5,953 bases of DNA from Chromatiales bacterium (lineage in GTDB: Bacteria > Pseudomonadota > Gammaproteobacteria > UBA6429), in NCBI GenBank assembly GCA_027076405.1, contig JALTJN010000204.1, positions 1 through 5,953 of the forward strand, written 5' to 3'. The notes under the pieces are model-generated. The model worked only from the letters and a program-made list of their open reading frames with translations. It searched no databases and was not told the origin of the DNA. Positions 5,841 through 5,953 of the stretch are shown here, piece by piece; position 1 is the first letter of the stretch, and every line of letters starts with the position of its first letter. A program made the position numbers and the translations under genes.

Positions 5841-5953
5841 TCGCAACAACACCCGCACCGACAGTACGACCACCTTCACGAATCGCAAAACGTAAGCCGT
5901 CTTCCATTGCTATTGGCGCAATCAAAGTCACTTCCATTTGTACGTTATCACCC
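5827..5953 (-). CDS. tuf: Elongation factor Tu, C-terminal fragment (cut by window edge)
   Basis: EF-Tu is the GTPase that brings aminoacyl-tRNA to the ribosome. Only the last 41 codons are visible, reading [20 protein letters not shown] and then [20 protein letters not shown] plus a final E, the end of beta-barrel domain 3. [12 protein letters not shown] is the near-universal EF-Tu ending and is part of the surface that contacts tRNA and kirromycin-type drugs. The stop is TAA. Its position directly upstream of rpsJ indicates that the str genes (normally rpsL, rpsG, fusA, tuf) run into S10. Many gammaproteobacteria carry two tuf copies; this would be the str-linked one (tufA in E. coli), but the second cannot be checked here. 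Confidence 0.97.
   Translation of the reverse strand, partial: GDNVQMEVTLIAPIAMEDGLRFAIREGGRTVGAGVVAKVIE

Overview
The window is a solid block of translation genes, all on the minus strand. It is the junction of the str, S10 and spc ribosomal protein operons of a gammaproteobacterium. In transcription order (right to left) it holds: the last 41 codons of tuf (EF-Tu), rpsJ, rplC, rplD, rplW, rplB, rpsS, rplV, rpsC, rplP, rpmC, rpsQ, rplN, rplX and the first 14 codons of rplE. The order matches the Escherichia coli S10 operon running straight into the start of spc. Every product aligns nearly end to end with my recollection of the E. coli or Pseudomonas protein. The DNA is AT-leaning, with many A/T third positions. 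The lineage below class cannot be fixed from these conserved genes; tuf lying directly before rpsJ fits Pseudomonas- or Legionella-like arrangements rather than E. coli, where the str and S10 operons are apart.

Layout: positions 5827-5953 are the tuf tail and 5764-5826 is a 63-base gap, the longest non-coding stretch here. It carries a strong inverted repeat that starts inside the tuf 3' end. Positions 3006-5763 encode S10, L3, L4, L23 and L2. Positions 1068-2993 encode S19, L22, S3, L16 and L29. Positions 76-1068 encode S17, L14 and L24, and 1-44 is the start of L5. Other gaps are 11-31 bases. Three junctions overlap: ATGA for rplD/rplW, and TAATG for rplP/rpmC and rpmC/rpsQ. There are no RNA genes, mobile elements or CRISPR arrays, and no stretch over 63 bases without a gene.

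The products are parts of both ribosomal subunits plus the elongation factor that delivers aminoacyl-tRNA. L4 and L22 form the exit-tunnel constriction; L23, L24 and L29 surround the exit; L2 and L3 support the peptidyl transferase centre; L16 supports the A-site tRNA; S3, S10 and S19 build the small-subunit head. S10 also acts as NusE in antitermination.

I see no undescribed system. The points worth a second look are the altered L22 tunnel loop, the competing hairpins between tuf and rpsJ with no room for an E. coli-type S10 leader, an ATG-TAA start-stop before rplB, and some unusual start and stop signals.
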